A DNA stretch of 9,137 nucleotides, taken from contig CAZBXU010000145.1 in assembly GCA_964495755.1 (NCBI GenBank), forward strand, positions 1 through 9,137, written 5' to 3'. This document shows positions 1 to 6,427 of the stretch, in pieces (the stretch's first letter is position 1; each line of letters starts with the position of its first letter). Position numbers and translations under genes: made by a program. Origin of the DNA: JAFGQJ01 sp964495755. GTDB lineage: Bacteria > Spirochaetota > Spirochaetia > SZUA-6 > DRHE01. The notes below the pieces were generated by a model. It searched no databases, was not told where the DNA came from, and saw nothing but the letters and a program-made list of their open reading frames with translations.

Positions 1-53
1 TATTACCTAAGCCTTCCAAGCTTATGATGTGGGTTCGATTCCCATCGGGCGCT
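1..53 (+). tRNA. tRNA-Gly(UCC), 3' part; 5' end outside the window
   Basis: The segment folds as the 3' half of a tRNA. Bases 8-12 (TAAGC) pair with 20-24 (GCTTA) as the anticodon stem. The seven-base loop 13-19 (CTTCCAA) carries anticodon TCC at 15-17. A four-base variable region follows, then a T arm with stem 29-33/41-45 and a TTCGATT loop. Bases 46-52 (CGGGCGC) would be the 3' acceptor strand and T53 the discriminator base. The arrangement and sequence closely resemble bacterial glycine tRNAs reading GGA/GGG. CCA is not encoded, so the 3' end must be completed by a CCA-adding enzyme. The D arm and 5' acceptor strand lie off the left edge. The gene runs directly into the stop codon of the convergent hicB. 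Confidence 0.9.
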
Positions 54-398
54 TTATAATTTTACCTTTTCCAGTTCTTTCTCGATGGCTGCCTGGACAA
101 GTTGATTGAGAGAAACACCGAGTTTCTGGGATGTTTGAACCGCTTTTCGATGAAGCTCGGGAGAAACACGAACGTTGAAGCTTCCTCTATATGACTTGTA
201 AATCGGTCTGTTATTCTCCTTGCAGAGGTGTATGTAATCTTCAACGGCATCCTTGAAGGAGCTTTTCAGCTCTGCCACACTTTCTCCTTCAAAGGTTACC
301 AGATCATTTATGCCTTCTATTCGACCAAAAAAAACCGAATCCTCTGAGTTGAAGTGTACTGAACCGATAAAGTCCTGATATGTCAAAATATCTTTCAT
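54..398 (-). CDS. hicB: HicB family antitoxin
   Basis: Antitoxin of a type II toxin-antitoxin pair, 114 residues. In this family the protein binds and blocks the HicA RNase and represses its own promoter. Two parts are visible: an N-terminal HicB-like domain (about 1-65, with Y-x-G/F-IGSVHF, G-R-I-E-G-I and F-E-G-E-S-V motifs), which in known systems contacts the toxin, and a C-terminal ribbon-helix-helix segment (about 72-110, GSFNVRVSPELHRKA then LGVSLNQLV) expected to bind operator DNA. The ATG overlaps the hicA stop by four bases (ATGA). GGGAG lies seven bases before the ATG, inside hicA, so translation is probably coupled. The TAA stop directly abuts the tRNA-Gly 3' end. Base composition is visibly more A+T-rich than the genes to the right, which fits acquisition by transfer. 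Confidence 0.93.
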   Translation of the reverse strand: MKDILTYQDFIGSVHFNSEDSVFFGRIEGINDLVTFEGESVAELKSSFKDAVEDYIHLCKENNRPIYKSYRGSFNVRVSPELHRKAVQTSQKLGVSLNQLVQAAIEKELEKVKL

Positions 399-655
399 TC
401 TATCGCTCCCACATTTCTAAGCTCTTCTTCTATGTAGTCGAGCTGATATCGTTTTAGAATTTGTGATGGATGAGGCTTATGTAGTCGTATAATATGTTTT
501 GTGCGTTCCTGCACAAAGGCTACCCTCGACCCGGAGGCTCTTCCAGTCCTTGCCGTGGAATACCCGAAATCACCTAGCAGTCGCTTTAGCTCATCGTAGG
601 AAAAGTCTTTCGGCTTACTCAGAAATCGATGAAGTAATTTCTCCTTCCTACCCAC
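395..655 (-). CDS. hicA: HicA family toxin (mRNA interferase subtype)
   Basis: Small basic protein of 86 residues matching the HicA family, whose dsRNA-binding-like fold cleaves mRNA when HicB is lost. Visible family features are the start M-G-R-K-E-K-L, the S-K-P-K-D-F segment (13-18), L-L-G-D-F-G-Y (26-32), G-S-R at 42-44, and I-I-R-L-H-K-P-H-P (55-63). The classical catalytic position in G-S-H is Arg44 here. From memory, many members of this subgroup carry G-S-R, so it may not mean loss of activity. The start is GTG at 653-655, chosen because the N-terminus then fits the family. No ribosome binding site precedes it, and the predicted transcription start falls almost on the GTG. The toxin precedes the antitoxin, the usual hicAB order. 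Confidence 0.9.
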   Translation of the reverse strand: MGRKEKLLHRFLSKPKDFSYDELKRLLGDFGYSTARTGRASGSRVAFVQERTKHIIRLHKPHPSQILKRYQLDYIEEELRNVGAIE

Positions 656-661
656 ACTAAA

Positions 662-690
662 AATATACTCTAACCTTCGACCATGTGCAA
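662..690 (-). promoter_or_regulatory. Likely hicAB promoter
   Basis: Read on the minus strand, a -35-like TTGCAC (685-690) and a -10-like TATATT (662-667, five of six consensus bases) are separated by exactly 17 bases. The -35 matches only three of six. The expected transcription start is near 655, at the first base of the hicA GTG. An 8-bp perfect inverted repeat (ACTAAAAA at 656-663 and TTTTTAGT at 695-702) brackets these boxes and could be the binding site for HicB. This is a sequence-pattern call only. Confidence 0.5.
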
Positions 691-826
691 CTACTTTTTA
701 GTTACGCCTGGAGAGCCATGCATTGATCTCCAATCATTTCTATCTCTGTAAAAAACCGAATCCCACTGTAGTCATTTCTAAGGGGCCATCTGCCGATCAG
801 TAAAAGAGTAAGCTTTCTTAAAAACT

Positions 827-833
827 GGAGGAG
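827..833 (+). promoter_or_regulatory. Strong ribosome binding site of the kelch lipoprotein gene
   Basis: GGAGGAG lies six bases upstream of the ATG at 840. It is close to the ideal Shine-Dalgarno sequence and spacing, and it fixes the start of the lipoprotein gene. Confidence 0.85.
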
Positions 834-839
834 TTATTT

Positions 840-3065
840 ATGGGGAACTATAGATGGTTGAAACGGGGAGCACAGATCGGAGTGTTTCTGCTGATGGTGC
901 TTCTCATTTTCGGTTGTGCCGGCGCCAAAGCCCGGAAACAATCGTTCAGCTCGTACATCTTCTCGGCGGCGGATAATCCATCGTTGAGCAAGGATGTGGT
1001 AGGCGCCGTCGACTGGATGGCTAAAATCGTTTCCCTTGTGGTACCTCCGGGAACACGGGTAAGCTCGATGATCGCCACCTACGTTGCACCGGAAGGTGCG
1101 TCGGTGTACGTGCGCAGCCAAGGCAGCACGATCCCGCAGGCAAATGGGGCCACGGCAAACGACTTCCGCCGTCCCGTGCAATACCTGCTCGCCTTGGAAG
1201 ACGGCACAGAGGTGGAGTTTGTCGTCAAGGTGCGGGAGGCGGAGACCAACCCGAATCTCGCCTCTCTGACTCTTGGAGATAATGTGGCCTTTTCACCGGG
1301 TTTCTCCACGGAGGTCGAAAGCTATACCGCCGAAGAAGTGCCCTATGCGATCGGGGAATTGACTATCCGTCCCAACGCAGAAAGCACCTACGCCAGCATC
1401 ACGATTGACGGAAGGACCTATCCGGCGCGAAACGCTACCGCAGCGGCAGCTCTGCGGGCCGGTGAGGTGAATGCGATCAGCATTGTGGTGACTGCCGAGG
1501 ACGGAGTGACCACCCGTACCTATACCCTAAATGTGAAGAGAGCGGAGCCGGATAGGGATTCCAGTCTGGCTGGACTGAAGGTCAGTGAGGGGACCGTGCT
1601 GGCACCGAGGTTCTCAACGGATGTCACCAGCTACCGGATCAATATTCCCTACGAGCCGGAGGCCTTGAACTTCACACCTACAACGAACAGCCCGGTCGCC
1701 ACTGTCACGGTACAGGGGAAAGCCGTGCCTTCAGGCACCGAATCGGGGACTATAGAACTGGGGGATGAACTGATTACATCCGTTGATATCGTGGCCACAG
1801 CCCAGGACGGGACAACCAAAACGGTCTATACCGTAACCATCCAGAGGGCCGAGCCGGATCGGGATTCCAGCCTGGCCGCCATTGGGGTGAATGAGGGCGC
1901 CTCGGTAGCGCCGAAGTTCTCGAGGAACATCACCGACTACGAAATTTCCATCCCCAATACGATGGATACGGCGATCCTGACGCCTGAAACGGGCAGCCCG
2001 GTGGCAACCGTGACCATAGCGGGAAAAACCATCCCGTCGGGGAGTTCCGTGGAGCCGATCGTACTGCCTGAGGATTCAGCGACCGATGTCGCGATCACCG
2101 TCACCGCCCAGGATAGAGAAACAGTGACCACCTATCATCTGAAGGTGATCCGCAGGCCCATCGACCCGACCTGGTCTCAAGCCGTCGGGAGTGCGGGATT
2201 TTCCGGCCGTTTCGGTTTCGAGTCGGTAGTGTTCAAAGGGAAAGTGTGGGTCATCGGCGGCTCGTCGACAAACCTCGACTACTTCAACGATATCTGGTAC
2301 AGCGACAACGGCATATCCTGGACCAAAGCAACTGAAAACCCGGGCTTCTCCCCGCGTAGGAATCACCAGGTCGTCGAATACAAGGGGCAGCTGTGGCTTA
2401 TCGGCGGCGAGAGCGGAATGTACGAGTATAAAAACGATATCTGGACTTCGAAAGACGGGATCTATTGGACAGAAGTGGACGTGAAAGTGCCCTTCCCCGA
2501 ACGGGTCAATCACCAAGTCACCGTATTCAAAGGCAAGCTCTGGGTCATCGGAGGCTACGGTTCGAGTTCTACCGGACGTTCGGTCTGGTCCAGCAAGGAT
2601 GGGGAGGTATGGATCGAAGAGATCCACGAAGCCGCCTTTCCCGCCCGGGACATGCATCAACTCGTAACTTTCAAGGACAAGATGTGGATCATCGCCGGGC
2701 AAAAGGGATCCACCCGTTTTGCCGATGTCTGGTCCTCCCCCGACGGAGTTACCTGGACACAAGTCGGTGACCTCGCAGACAGCGGATTCACACCGCGCAT
2801 GCTTCACGAGGCGGCGGTATATGCGGGCAGAATGTGGGTGACCGGCGGATACGTAGAGGGCTACGGAGCGGTGAACGACGTCTGGTACACCAAAGACGGT
2901 GTGGAATGGAAACAGGCCGCCGAAGCCGCCGATTTTGTCGGCCGCCTCGGCCATCAGATGGTGAGCTTCAAGGGTAAGCTCTGGATCATCGGAGGCACGG
3001 ACAATCAGGTTGCCCGAAACGATATCTGGTACTCCAACGCCAAAGAGGAACCCGCCTCCGAGTAG
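840..3065 (+). CDS. Kelch-propeller lipoprotein with cadherin-like beta-sandwich repeats
   Basis: Predicted 741-residue exported lipoprotein. Residues 1-26 form a signal peptide (basic K-R, then a hydrophobic core) ending in I-F-G-Cys26, a loose lipobox of the kind accepted in spirochaetes. Ala at +2 does not suggest inner-membrane retention. Residues about 31-136 resemble the short beta domain common in spirochaete and Bacteroidetes lipoproteins (P-P-G-T...DFRRPVQYLLALEDG). Three cadherin-like beta-sandwich units follow (about 137-236, 237-338, 339-440), each opening N/D-S/P-x-L-A and ending in a Y-x-L/V-x-V/I strand. Residues 441-741 contain six repeats of about 49 residues (pattern FKGKLWVIGG...NDIWYSKDGxxW), with repeat cores near 465, 514, 563, 611, 661 and 710. 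This is a six-bladed kelch-like propeller. The initial TWSQ strand probably closes the last blade. The likely role is binding or surface display; no catalytic residues are visible and the ligand is unknown. It stands alone, followed by a terminator. Confidence 0.88.
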   Translation: MGNYRWLKRGAQIGVFLLMVLLIFGCAGAKARKQSFSSYIFSAADNPSLSKDVVGAVDWMAKIVSLVVPPGTRVSSMIATYVAPEGASVYVRSQGSTIPQANGATANDFRRPVQYLLALEDGTEVEFVVKVREAETNPNLASLTLGDNVAFSPGFSTEVESYTAEEVPYAIGELTIRPNAESTYASITIDGRTYPARNATAAAALRAGEVNAISIVVTAEDGVTTRTYTLNVKRAEPDRDSSLAGLKVSEGTVLAPRFSTDVTSYRINIPYEPEALNFTPTTNSPVATVTVQGKAVPSGTESGTIELGDELITSVDIVATAQDGTTKTVYTVTIQRAEPDRDSSLAAIGVNEGASVAPKFSRNITDYEISIPNTMDTAILTPETGSPVATVTIAGKTIPSGSSVEPIVLPEDSATDVAITVTAQDRETVTTYHLKVIRRPIDPTWSQAVGSAGFSGRFGFESVVFKGKVWVIGGSSTNLDYFNDIWYSDNGISWTKATENPGFSPRRNHQVVEYKGQLWLIGGESGMYEYKNDIWTSKDGIYWTEVDVKVPFPERVNHQVTVFKGKLWVIGGYGSSSTGRSVWSSKDGEVWIEEIHEAAFPARDMHQLVTFKDKMWIIAGQKGSTRFADVWSSPDGVTWTQVGDLADSGFTPRMLHEAAVYAGRMWVTGGYVEGYGAVNDVWYTKDGVEWKQAAEAADFVGRLGHQMVSFKGKLWIIGGTDNQVARNDIWYSNAKEEPASE
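1545..2150 (+). repeat. Tandem 306-bp coding repeat (two beta-sandwich units)
   Basis: Two consecutive units of 306 bp (102 codons) encode beta-sandwich units 2 and 3 of the lipoprotein, starting at 1545 and 1851. Their first 26 bases differ at only two positions (1545-1570 against 1851-1876). The region around the codons for S-P-V-A-T-V-T is also alike at the same 306-base offset (about 1686 and 1992). The rest has diverged. The unit before them (from about 1248) is related only at the protein level. This points to internal duplication more recent than the founding one. Confidence 0.75.
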
Positions 3066-3089
3066 TCGTTGTTTATAAGATGAAAGCCG

Positions 3090-3123
3090 AAGGGATGCCC
3101 TGCAACCGGGCATCCCTTTTTTT
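3090..3123 (+). terminator. Intrinsic terminator of the lipoprotein gene
   Basis: An 11-bp perfect stem (3090-3100 with 3108-3118, core GGGATGCCC/GGGCATCCC) with a seven-base loop is followed by an uninterrupted T run to 3123. It begins 25 bases after the lipoprotein stop codon. In the opposite direction the same hairpin follows the G1P dehydrogenase stop directly, but its trailing sequence (TTCGGCTTTC) is poor in T. It may therefore end the minus-strand operon only weakly. Confidence 0.92.
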
Positions 3124-4503
3124 CTATCTAAGCAGGGATAGTTGTTCTTCCAAGTGGCGGAGGATTTTCTTCTCCGCGCCGACTTCGTGCATCAGGTTGA
3201 ACGTACCGTAACGGCTGCGCAGAAAGCGGATATAGCGAATGGGCATCAGCATCTGCTGCGGATCGATCTGAAAGTCAGACAGGCGGAAGGGAAAGGATTG
3301 GCTGGATAAAATCGAAACTGCCACCTCCAGCTCTTCCAACATCCGACGGGCCAACTCGGTAATCGATCCTACGTTCTTTTGAATTCGCTCCAAGCGAAGC
3401 CTGTAGATCTCCGCATCAACAACAGACTTCGACATTTCCTCCTTCATCTGCCCACGAAAGGGTTCCATCTCGGGCAGGAGGGTCTGCTCCCACGGGGGTT
3501 CAGCAGCCAGGGCGAGTAAACGCTCATCCACGGCGAATTCCAAAGCTGCGGGATCTCTGTAGAACTCCGAGTAGCCCTCCAGCAGGATTCTACAGGACAG
3601 GCCCACGAGCAAACCGTGAAGCTCGTAGGCGGGATCGCCGACTGTTCCGGCGGTCTCCCAGAAATGGGCGATGGTGTGTTCGGCGGATGATGCAGGGCGG
3701 GAGTCGGTAAGACCCTGCATGGCGAACCCCGAAGTCAGGATCGCGTCGGTGAGAGCACGTGTGGCAGCTTTTCTGTCGACTGTTTGTGCTTTCACCGCTT
3801 GAATAGCCTGGCGGGCCGAATCCAGGCAAAGCTGCGCCGCTTCCTCGCAGATATACTCTCCGGTAATCAGGGCGGAGAGTGTCCAATCCAAATAGGACAG
3901 ATACTTCGCCAGCAGATCTCCTATCCCGGACAGAAAGAGTTTTTCCGGCGCCTGCTCCAAAACGGCCAATTCGGCGAAGATCAACTCCGAGGGCCGAGCA
4001 GGCTGTGTCTTGTGACCGTGCTTTAGTTTCAGAGCCGAGGTGCCGGAGCTGTAGGCGTCAACCGAGGGAGCGGTTGCCACACACCAGTTCGGGGCCCCGA
4101 CGATCTTGGATACCATCTTCCCGATGTCGCTGATCGTCCCTCCCCCAACAGCCAGTATCAGATCCGGGGAGACAGCGCCTGCATCCGCGGCCAATGCCTG
4201 GATCAATTCGGGAGTAGTGCGCGGCCGAGGACTGGCGGAAAGTACGGTCTCCGAGAGATGAAACCGGGACAGCAATTCTTTGCACCGCGCAGCAGCCGCA
4301 GTTTCCGTATTTTCGTCGCTCAAGACCCAGAAACTTAAGCCGGATCCATACATCTGCGCTGCAAGATCCGGCAACCCTTCCAGTACCCCATCACCCAGCA
4401 GGACCCGTTTCACTCCAAGACGGTGCTGGCGACCGCACCCGCAGTCCAGCGTCCCGTCGGCAGAGTACTTGCTTATATAGGATTGAAAAAAGAAATCACT
4501 CAT
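3124..4503 (-). CDS. egsA: Glycerol-1-phosphate dehydrogenase, AraM/EgsA family
   Basis: Predicted NAD(P)-dependent sn-glycerol-1-phosphate dehydrogenase, reducing dihydroxyacetone phosphate to G1P in the cytoplasm. It has 459 residues, longer than Bacillus AraM (about 394), with extra sequence at the C-terminus. Family features are the nucleotide-binding GGGTISDIGK (120-129), APSVDAYSS (145-153), and the metal-ligand set Asp196 in G-I-G-D, His276 in S-S-A-E-H and His296 in Y-E-L-H-G. DSRPAS (267-272) matches the AraM motif. An N-terminal C-x-C-G-x-x-H (21-27) could bind a metal. The gene follows dxs after 11 bases and is probably co-transcribed. That pairing suggests G1P feeds a prenyl-glycerol ether pathway, though none of its later enzymes is in view. 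Another iron/zinc alcohol dehydrogenase activity cannot be excluded. A weak AGG lies nine bases before the ATG. The symbol is by family analogy. Confidence 0.88.
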   Translation of the reverse strand: MSDFFFQSYISKYSADGTLDCGCGRQHRLGVKRVLLGDGVLEGLPDLAAQMYGSGLSFWVLSDENTETAAAARCKELLSRFHLSETVLSASPRPRTTPELIQALAADAGAVSPDLILAVGGGTISDIGKMVSKIVGAPNWCVATAPSVDAYSSGTSALKLKHGHKTQPARPSELIFAELAVLEQAPEKLFLSGIGDLLAKYLSYLDWTLSALITGEYICEEAAQLCLDSARQAIQAVKAQTVDRKAATRALTDAILTSGFAMQGLTDSRPASSAEHTIAHFWETAGTVGDPAYELHGLLVGLSCRILLEGYSEFYRDPAALEFAVDERLLALAAEPPWEQTLLPEMEPFRGQMKEEMSKSVVDAEIYRLRLERIQKNVGSITELARRMLEELEVAVSILSSQSFPFRLSDFQIDPQQMLMPIRYIRFLRSRYGTFNLMHEVGAEKKILRHLEEQLSLLR

Positions 4504-4514
4504 GGGGAAACCTA

Positions 4515-6425
4515 TTACGTGTAAAGCGGCGCCGATGGTATCAGGCGATCAGCCGAGGCCAGGGCCTGTTCGACCGCTACGGCAATTGTACGGCGTTCGA
4601 GCCCGTAAACTTCGAGAAGCTCCCGCCTCGATCCTTGTGGGATGAATTTCCGGGGAAATCCAAGATGAAGAAAGGGAATTACAACGCCGCGGCGTTTCAA
4701 TTCTGCGGCGATCTGCTCGCCGATCCCGCCGCAGCGGCACCCTTCCTCAACGAGGCAAACCATCCGATATCGATAAAAAAGGGAAACGAGATAATCAAGA
4801 TCCAGAGGTTGGATAAAACGAAGGTTGTACACATCGGTGCGGATTTTCAACCGGCCGAGAAGCTCCGCAGCTTCGAGTGCCTCTTGGACCAGCGCTCCGA
4901 AACTAACGATCAACACCTCGCCCTTCTGCTGCCTGACCATGGCGCCCCGTCCCTCCAGGAGGGGTTGCTCGCACCCGGATAGGGGTGGGCAGCAGGGAGC
5001 CTTAGGGTATCGAATCATCACCGGTCCGCCCTTTGCCAGGGCATAGCGAAGCATCAGCTCCATCTCCCTCTGGGTGCTCGGCGCCAGCACGGTGAGACCG
5101 GGAATACCGCGAAAAAGGGCAATATCGAAGGTACCCTGATGGGTTTCCCCATCGGATCCAACCAGCCCCGCCCGATCGATCGCAAACACGACGGGCAGAT
5201 CGGGCAGAGCCACATCATGGATGACCTGGTCGACGGCGCGTTGAAGAAAGGTCGAGTACACCGCAACCACAGGTTTCAGGCCGGCCCGGGCAACGCCCGA
5301 AGCGAAGGTCACCGCATGCTGCTCGGCGATCCCGACATCAATAAAACGATCTGGAAAGCGGGTTTGAAAAAGCCTTAACCCCGTGCCGTCGGCCATGGCG
5401 GCGGTGATGGCTACGATCCGCTCGTCCTCTTGAGCAAGATCGGCGATCGCTCCGGAGAAGGCCTCCGTGAAGGTAGGCGCATCCTTGGTTTCCAGCTTCC
5501 CGTCGACAATGGAAAACGGCGACACCCCATGGTACAGAGTGGGATCTCCCTCGGCGGGGACATAGCCCTTGCCCTTGACGGTACAGACGTGAACCACGCA
5601 GGGTTTGTCGAGCTTTTTCACGTTATTCAGGATCCTCACCAGCATCCTGAGGTTATGCCCATCGATTGGGCCGAAGTATTCGAGACCTAGATCGGAGAAC
5701 AGGGTTTCTCGAAAAAACAAGGCTTTCAGTCCCTTTTTCAAACGGTAGATTGCCTGCAGCAAATTCCGCCCCAGCCAGGGGATCTGTTCCACGGCTCCGT
5801 CGAACCGTTTCTTGAAACTTTGATACAGCTGTGTTGCGGTCAATCGGCTCAAGTAGTACGAGATTGCTCCGACATTATCGCTGATCGATTTCTTGTTGTC
5901 GTTCAGAATTATAATCAGACCGTTGCCTAATCCCGCCACCTGGTTCAGTGCTTCCAGAGCCACCCCTCCGGTGAGGGCGCCGTCGCCAATCACGGCCAAC
6001 ACTTTGCCCCCTTCGCCCGTGAGTTTTTGGCCGGTTAGAATGCCCAGGGCCACCGATATCGAGGTTGAGGCATGACCGGTTTCGACGATATCGTGGGGGC
6101 TTTCCTCCGGCTTTGGGAAACCGCTCATGCCGTCAAGGGTCCTCAGGGTGTGGAAACGGTTTTTTCTGCCGGTGATTAGTTTGTGGGTATAGCATTGATG
6201 ACCCACGTCCCAGATGATTTTGTCATGGGGAGAGCGGAAGACTTTGTGGAGTGCCAGGGTCAGCTCGACAATGCCAAGGTTGGATGCCAGATGGCCGCCG
6301 TTCTTGCTGACAACCTCCATGATCAGCTGACGGATCTCCTCAGCAAGATCCTCGAGCTGTGCGTAGGACAGATTGTGCAGGTCCTGCGGGCAGTTAATCG
6401 TATCGAGGATCTTAACCAACGACAT
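4515..6425 (-). CDS. dxs: 1-deoxy-D-xylulose-5-phosphate synthase
   Basis: First enzyme of the MEP isoprenoid pathway. It is thiamin-diphosphate dependent and condenses pyruvate with glyceraldehyde 3-phosphate. Its 636 residues are normal for the family. Visible are G-G-H45-L-A-S, D-V-G-H76-Q, H118-A-S-T-S-I-S, the thiamin-diphosphate/Mg motif GDGALTGG (147-154) to N-D-N (175-177), His299, the catalytic glutamate Glu368 in I-A-E-Q-H-A-V-T, YSTFLQRAVDQ (390-400), and D-G-E-T-H429-Q-G. The C-terminal transketolase-like domain is complete. The ATG lies two bases after the flgH-like stop. An AGGA touches this ATG directly, so initiation may depend on coupling. The TTG at codon 3 has better spacing to that AGGA and is a possible alternative start. 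The product DMAPP is the substrate of MiaA, encoded upstream in the same direction. Confidence 0.97.
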   Translation of the reverse strand: MSLVKILDTINCPQDLHNLSYAQLEDLAEEIRQLIMEVVSKNGGHLASNLGIVELTLALHKVFRSPHDKIIWDVGHQCYTHKLITGRKNRFHTLRTLDGMSGFPKPEESPHDIVETGHASTSISVALGILTGQKLTGEGGKVLAVIGDGALTGGVALEALNQVAGLGNGLIIILNDNKKSISDNVGAISYYLSRLTATQLYQSFKKRFDGAVEQIPWLGRNLLQAIYRLKKGLKALFFRETLFSDLGLEYFGPIDGHNLRMLVRILNNVKKLDKPCVVHVCTVKGKGYVPAEGDPTLYHGVSPFSIVDGKLETKDAPTFTEAFSGAIADLAQEDERIVAITAAMADGTGLRLFQTRFPDRFIDVGIAEQHAVTFASGVARAGLKPVVAVYSTFLQRAVDQVIHDVALPDLPVVFAIDRAGLVGSDGETHQGTFDIALFRGIPGLTVLAPSTQREMELMLRYALAKGGPVMIRYPKAPCCPPLSGCEQPLLEGRGAMVRQQKGEVLIVSFGALVQEALEAAELLGRLKIRTDVYNLRFIQPLDLDYLVSLFYRYRMVCLVEEGCRCGGIGEQIAAELKRRGVVIPFLHLGFPRKFIPQGSRRELLEVYGLERRTIAVAVEQALASADRLIPSAPLYT

Positions 6426-6427
6426 TC

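Larger units (their letters stand above)
656..839. other. Divergent intergenic region between hicA and the lipoprotein gene
   Basis: This 184-base stretch has no credible coding capacity. It holds the probable hicAB promoter on the minus strand and the ribosome binding site of the lipoprotein gene on the plus strand. A 6-bp inverted repeat (TGGAGA at 709-714, TCTCCA at 727-732, 12-base spacer) lies in the middle. For the plus strand, a TTGATC at 723-728 could be a -35, but no good -10 lies at the right distance, so no plus-strand promoter is called. Confidence 0.6.

Noticed and set aside
723..840. Plus-strand promoter for the kelch gene (TTGATC at 723-728 with candidates near 746-752)
   Set aside because: The -10 candidates at 16-18 bases match poorly, so the pair is indistinguishable from chance.
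2076..3113. Long minus-strand open frame (345 codons) opposite the kelch gene
   Set aside because: It is the complement of the strongly repeated kelch coding region, shows no recognisable domain and runs through the terminator hairpin. The plus-strand gene has a signal peptide, repeats and a strong ribosome binding site.
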